42,027 nucleotides of DNA. It comes from JACPIN01 sp964367085. GTDB taxonomy: Archaea > Nanobdellota > Nanobdellia > SCGC-AAA011-G17 > ARS1403. The stretch covers positions 1 to 42,027 of the forward strand of contig CAYIWL010000002.1 in assembly GCA_964367085.1 (NCBI GenBank), written 5' to 3'. A model generated the notes under the pieces. The model was not told the DNA's origin. It saw nothing but the letters and a program-made list of their open reading frames with translations, and did not search any database. This document shows, in pieces, positions 39,129 to 42,027 of this stretch. The position numbers and the translations under genes were made by a program. Each line of letters starts with the position of its first letter. Position 1 is the first letter of the stretch.

Positions 39129-40241
39129 ATGCTAAAAAAACTTAGAGGACTAGCAGGAGCTTTGGCGGCTGTTTACAGTTTTACTGTTTCTAGTAGTAGT
39201 GCGCTTGATGATGCAGTTGTAATAGAGTTTGAAAATAAAAGTGTTATGAGCGACAATGTCGAGAATTTAAGATCTGGACTTCCTGACATGCTGAAAAACA
39301 AACTAGAAGGATTTTTTGAATTTATTGAAATAAGAAATCTGGAGGATTATAATTCTGACAGCCTCGGTGAGAAGTTTCCTGGATTGGATTTTCTTATCAA
39401 TGGCAGTTATAGCATCATTAATAGCAAGAATATTTCCATTAATAGTAAGATTATAAATTTGAAAACAGGAAAGACAGATACTCAATTGGCTGAAGGCTCA
39501 GTCGATGACTTGTTTATGCTTGTTGATAAGATTGTTAATGAGATGAAAACCGACTTGGGATATGAAAACAAAACAGGAAATGAATCTAGTGATATGGACG
39601 ATAGTTCAACGAGATATACCGATACTGGAAATAAGATGCCGCCTACTGAGCCGGATGCAGAAAATTACCGCAGCGGTTTCTCAGCTAGGAGGGATAGCTG
39701 GTCATTCGGCCCGATATTTGAGTTGAGTATTCCGGCAGGTAATGAAAGATTTAAGAACTATTATAATAATTCTTTTTCTTATGGATTTACATGGAAAAAA
39801 TCTCCTTTAGTAAATCTTGGCATTGCAGGACCAATCATACAATACAGGAGTTTCCCATTAGACCTTAACAAAGTTGCAGGCGAGATGGATGATGACTTTG
39901 ATGTTCTAGAAGGAGGCAATCTTTCCTTTTTTAATATCCGCGCAGGACTGAATTACTATGGCAATTTAGACAAGAATGTTGTGCCGGTTCTGACTGCTAA
40001 TGCTGGATATTATTGGGCCAAGTCTGATGAGTTATCTATTACTATTAACGGAGGGAAAATAGCATTGGCTAATGCAGACACAGATAAAAATTTTGGAATA
40101 CTTATAGGGGCAGGATTGGAGTTCCTAACAAGCAAAAATTTTTCATTGGAGTTAATTGGTTCTTATGAGCACGTGTTCATTGGGGATGGTTTTGACTTTG
40201 TTTCAGTAGGCGTTGGTACTAACTATTGGGGGGGAAGATAA
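39129..40241 (+). CDS. secreted protein with FlgO/TolB-like domain and predicted beta-barrel C-terminus
   Basis: A 370-residue protein with a Sec signal peptide (LRGLAGALAAVYSFTVSSSS then ALDD). Residues about 28-145 resemble the FlgO/CsgG-LpoB-like fold seen in bacterial envelope proteins (VVIEFENKSVMSDNVENLRS, FLINGSYSIINSKNISINSK). A disordered Asp/Ser/Thr linker follows. Residues about 190-370 alternate aromatic and polar residues in amphipathic strands (SFGPIFELSI, NIRAGLNYYG, VLTANAGYYW, FGILIGAGLEFL, FSLELIGSYEH, SVGVGTNYWG), like 8-strand outer-membrane barrels. A barrel in an archaeon without an outer membrane would be unexpected. Fold prediction is by eye; a periplasm-like soluble beta domain is the alternative. 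Confidence 0.7.
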   Translation: MLKKLRGLAGALAAVYSFTVSSSSALDDAVVIEFENKSVMSDNVENLRSGLPDMLKNKLEGFFEFIEIRNLEDYNSDSLGEKFPGLDFLINGSYSIINSKNISINSKIINLKTGKTDTQLAEGSVDDLFMLVDKIVNEMKTDLGYENKTGNESSDMDDSSTRYTDTGNKMPPTEPDAENYRSGFSARRDSWSFGPIFELSIPAGNERFKNYYNNSFSYGFTWKKSPLVNLGIAGPIIQYRSFPLDLNKVAGEMDDDFDVLEGGNLSFFNIRAGLNYYGNLDKNVVPVLTANAGYYWAKSDELSITINGGKIALANADTDKNFGILIGAGLEFLTSKNFSLELIGSYEHVFIGDGFDFVSVGVGTNYWGGR

Positions 40242-40558
40242 ATTTTCAACCCCTCAATCTGTCTAATCTTAGTCTCCTTAAAGAGATAAACTCTAAACTT
40301 ATCATCCACTTTTATTTTATTCATTGTTAAAATTTTTTTAATTCTGTGATAAAGCTGTTTTCCTTTTTTATCTAAGTCTGTCAGAATAACTGCTTCTTCG
40401 CAATTTTCAGGAAGCTTCTCAATTATGTTGTACAATCCTGCATTGCTCCCATTTAACGTAATGATATTTTTGCATCCCAAATTTTCCAATGCAATTTTGT
40501 CTTTTTTCCCCTCAACTATAATTGGTTTATCCTGAATTTTTTCAAGATGAGAATGCAT
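40223..40558 (-). CDS. small Toprim-domain protein (UPF0292-like)
   Basis: A 111-residue Toprim fold. IIVEGKKDKIAL supplies the metal-binding Glu and VILTDLDKKGKQL the Asp-x-Asp. Archaeal UPF0292 proteins are stand-alone Toprim proteins related to the RNase M5/DnaG catalytic core; the substrate is unknown. It converges on the barrel-like gene with a 19-nt overlap. Its promoter region borders the insertion sequence (duplication at 40594). Confidence 0.8.
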   Translation of the reverse strand: MHSHLEKIQDKPIIVEGKKDKIALENLGCKNIITLNGSNAGLYNIIEKLPENCEEAVILTDLDKKGKQLYHRIKKILTMNKIKVDDKFRVYLFKETKIRQIEGLKIYLPPQ

Positions 40559-40593
40559 AAAGTAACTATGTTTTGGGCATATAAAAGTTTATC

Positions 40594-40609
40594 GCAACAT
40601 TGAAATGCA
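40594..40609 (+). repeat. left copy of the target-site duplication
   Basis: GCAACATTGAAATGCA, identical to 41553-41568. It directly abuts the left end of the insertion sequence. Confidence 0.85.
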
Positions 40610-40631
40610 TGTGTTATCCCGAAATTATTTC
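40610..40631 (+). repeat. left terminal inverted repeat
   Basis: Starts TGTGTTATCCCGAAATTA. Compared with the reverse complement of the right end (starts TGTAGTATCCTGAAATTA) only positions 4, 5 and 11 differ. Confidence 0.85.
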
Positions 40632-40657
40632 ATAAGGCTGATTTAATCAGCTTTATG
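40631..40657 (+). promoter_or_regulatory. hairpin that hides the transposase start codon
   Basis: CATAAGGCTGAT (40631-40642) and ATCAGCTTTATG (40646-40657) pair at 11 of 12 positions, plus one G-U, around a TTA loop. The last three bases of the right arm are the ATG of the transposase. In mRNA read through from outside, the start codon would be sequestered, a known way for insertion sequences to limit transposition. Confidence 0.65.
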
Positions 40658-41506
40658 AAACTAAATAAATCTAAACTTCTTGAGACCTTAAAAAGGCTAA
40701 ATAATGGTGCTACTGCCTACCAAGCTAGGAAAGTAGCAAATATATCTGTAAGGAGAATTTATCAGATAAAGCAGATATATGAAGAAACTGGGGAGATTCC
40801 TGAAATAGGAAAGAGAGCAGGGCGTCCATGTAAAATGATTCAGCAATGGGAAATTGTTATTGTGAAAGAAGCTTATGAGAAATACAGAGTGTCAGCTGAC
40901 ACTCTGGAGAGAGTAATTAAGAGAGACTATGAAAAGCAAATTGCTCATAACAGGATTCATAAAATCCTGATTGAGCTTGGGTTTGCAAAACCCAAAGAGA
41001 AGAAAGATGTCAGGAAAAAGAAATGGATAAGGTATGAGAGAAAGCACAGCTTAACCGCAGTTCATATCGACTGGCATTATTATCAGAGCAAGTGGATTTT
41101 TGGTGTTGAAGATGATGCAAGCAGGAAACTGCTTGCATTGCTCGAATGCAAAAATGAGACTACAGACGAATCAATAAGAGGAATGAAGCTTGCCTTAAGG
41201 CATGGAAAAATAAAGCAGTGCATCTGCGATCATGGCCCTCAATTCATCAGCAATCTTGGAGGATATTCAAGATTTGCTGCATTCCTTCATGAAGAAGGGA
41301 TCAAGCAGATACTATACAGAGTCAAGCATCCGCAAAGCAACGGGAAGATAGAGAAGTGGTTTGACTGCTATGACAGGCATAGGAAAGCATTTAACAGCAT
41401 AGAAGAATTTTTGCATTGGTACAATGATATTAAGCCTCATAGAAGCTTAAATTTTGATGTGCTTGAGACCCCGTCTCAAGCCTTTATCAGGAAATTGAAA
41501 AAATGA
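40655..41506 (+). CDS. IS481-family DDE transposase
   Basis: A 283-residue transposase. An N-terminal helix-turn-helix (ATAYQARKVANISVRRIYQI) is followed by a second DNA-binding helix-turn-helix region and an RNase H-like catalytic domain. The acidic triad is visible as Asp in VHIDWHYY, Asp in CDHGPQF and Glu in SNGKIEKWF; HPQSNGK is the family signature. Length fits IS481 (about 280-350). Complete, no frameshift. Confidence 0.9.
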   Translation: MKLNKSKLLETLKRLNNGATAYQARKVANISVRRIYQIKQIYEETGEIPEIGKRAGRPCKMIQQWEIVIVKEAYEKYRVSADTLERVIKRDYEKQIAHNRIHKILIELGFAKPKEKKDVRKKKWIRYERKHSLTAVHIDWHYYQSKWIFGVEDDASRKLLALLECKNETTDESIRGMKLALRHGKIKQCICDHGPQFISNLGGYSRFAAFLHEEGIKQILYRVKHPQSNGKIEKWFDCYDRHRKAFNSIEEFLHWYNDIKPHRSLNFDVLETPSQAFIRKLKK

Positions 41507-41530
41507 AGATGGGAAAAAATCTATCGTTGG

Positions 41531-41552
41531 GAAATAATTTCAGGATACTACA
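41531..41552 (-). repeat. right terminal inverted repeat
   Basis: Plus-strand end reads CAGGATACTACA immediately before the duplication. An 18-bp part of this repeat recurs at 28357-28374. Confidence 0.85.
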
Positions 41553-41568
41553 GCAACATTGAAATGCA
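41553..41568 (+). repeat. right copy of the target-site duplication
   Basis: GCAACATTGAAATGCA, identical to 40594-40609. 16 bp is at or just above the longest duplications usual for IS481 elements. Confidence 0.85.
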
Positions 41569-41604
41569 AGCAGATTTATAAATTACAAAATTTAATAAGA
41601 GGAT

Positions 41605-41988
41605 ATGCCTTCAAATAACGTGAAAGAATACTCTCCCATTTTGATTAGAATTTCAATTAGTCTGTTGTTTTTGTGGTTTGGTGCAACTCAAATTTTTAAT
41701 CCTGAATACCTTGCAGGCTATCTTCCAGATTTTATCCTTGCTTCTGATTACGCAAATAACTTTTTATTGTTGAATGGGGTTTTTGAAGTTGTTTTTGGAC
41801 TGCTGCTCTTAATTGGTTTGTTTACCAAAATTGCTTCATTGATATTGGCATTGCATTTGCTTGGAATAAGTTTCTCTTTGGGTTACAATGATATTGCTGT
41901 CAGAGATTTTATACTAAGTCTTGTTGCTTTTTCAATATTCTTGAATGGAAAAGATAAATTGTGTTTGGATAAGATTCTGTTACGTTAA
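41605..41988 (+). CDS. DoxX-like membrane protein
   Basis: A 127-residue protein with four hydrophobic segments (about 12-30, 48-68, 70-90, 100-116). The order SPILIRISISLLFLWFGATQ, LNGVFEVVFGLLLLIG and IASLILALHLLGIS is typical of the DoxX family, small quinone- or redox-linked membrane proteins of uncertain role. atttataaattac at 41573-41585 is a TATA box about 20-32 nt before the ATG, just outside the insertion sequence. A hairpin overlaps its stop codon. Confidence 0.8.
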   Translation: MPSNNVKEYSPILIRISISLLFLWFGATQIFNPEYLAGYLPDFILASDYANNFLLLNGVFEVVFGLLLLIGLFTKIASLILALHLLGISFSLGYNDIAVRDFILSLVAFSIFLNGKDKLCLDKILLR

Positions 41989-42012
41989 CTAATGATGGAA
42001 ATCATTAGTTAA
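41985..42012. terminator. perfect 12-bp hairpin at the end of the DoxX-like gene
   Basis: TTAACTAATGAT (41985-41996) and ATCATTAGTTAA (42001-42012) pair fully around a GGAA tetraloop (GNRA type). It begins in the stop codon. No T run follows, so it may be a transcript-end or processing signal, or an operator palindrome for a gene beyond the window. Confidence 0.55.
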
Positions 42013-42027
42013 GAAATTTTGATAAGA

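Larger units (their letters stand above)
40610..41552 (+). mobile_element. complete IS481-family insertion sequence, 943 bp
   Basis: One transposase gene bounded by 22-bp terminal inverted repeats that match at 19 of 22 positions (40610-40631 and 41531-41552). A perfect 16-bp duplication of the target flanks it. All parts are intact, so the element is recent and possibly active. It inserted between a Toprim gene and a DoxX-like gene without breaking either reading frame. Confidence 0.88.

Noticed and set aside
1..42027. tRNA, rRNA, riboswitch and CRISPR search
   Set aside because: No cloverleaf, rRNA-like stretch or regularly spaced repeats were found by eye in the intergenic regions, which are nearly all under 150 nt.

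Overview
The window looks like an AT-rich, gene-dense chromosome segment of a DPANN-type archaeon (Woesearchaeota or Pacearchaeota-like; rank inferred, not proven). The archaeal anchors are ribosomal proteins eL33 (L35Ae) and L10e, diphthine synthase, an XPD-type Fe-S helicase, the ArvABC/OapABC GTPase cluster, and TATA boxes about 25-35 nt upstream of many start codons. Some internal operon genes also have strong Shine-Dalgarno sites. No rRNA, tRNA or CRISPR array was seen.

Layout. 0.1-3.0 kb: a two-gene operon whose second gene encodes a primary-type bacterial sigma-70 factor with a large novel N-terminal half. 3.0-4.8 kb: a nucleotidyltransferase/helical fusion protein. 4.8-8.0 kb: a purE-purC-purB operon covering AIR to AICAR. 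8.0-9.2 kb: a HEPN/MNT module with a palindromic operator. 9.3-10.4 kb: ribosomal proteins L35Ae and L10e with an unknown gene between them. 10.5-15.4 kb: toxin-antitoxin-like genes (broken RelBE, VapBC, DUF4258/MqsA-like), a PEP-synthase-like protein without its catalytic His, and a frameshifted acetyltransferase. 15.6-22.6 kb: large proteins of unknown role and a signal peptidase II (LspA). 22.6-24.0 kb: a second MNT/HEPN module with a PUA-like gene. 24.1-28.2 kb: a nine-gene operon with an orphan CheY-like receiver, a secreted protein, an AbrB mini-protein, a possible ADP-ribosyltransferase-fold protein and a TraB-like protein broken at a poly-A slippery site. 28.4-29.2 kb: a PIN/UPF0175 toxin-antitoxin pair. 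29.3-32.7 kb: the XPD-like helicase, and an ATPase with a membrane protein. 33.0-36.0 kb: the ArvCBA cluster with a YggU-like gene, chorismate mutase, diphthine synthase and a PKD lipoprotein. 36.0-40.2 kb: three paralogous Tat lipoproteins and a TolB/FlgO-like protein with a predicted beta-barrel C-terminus. 40.6-41.55 kb: a complete IS481-family insertion sequence with exact ends. 41.6-42.0 kb: a DoxX-like membrane protein.

The most notable theme is bacterial-type machinery in an archaeal context: the sigma-70 factor, LspA with four lipobox proteins (three with twin-arginine signals), and a barrel-like envelope protein. Four genes are broken by single-base frameshifts, all in or beside homopolymer runs, so sequencing error must be excluded before calling them decayed or recoded.
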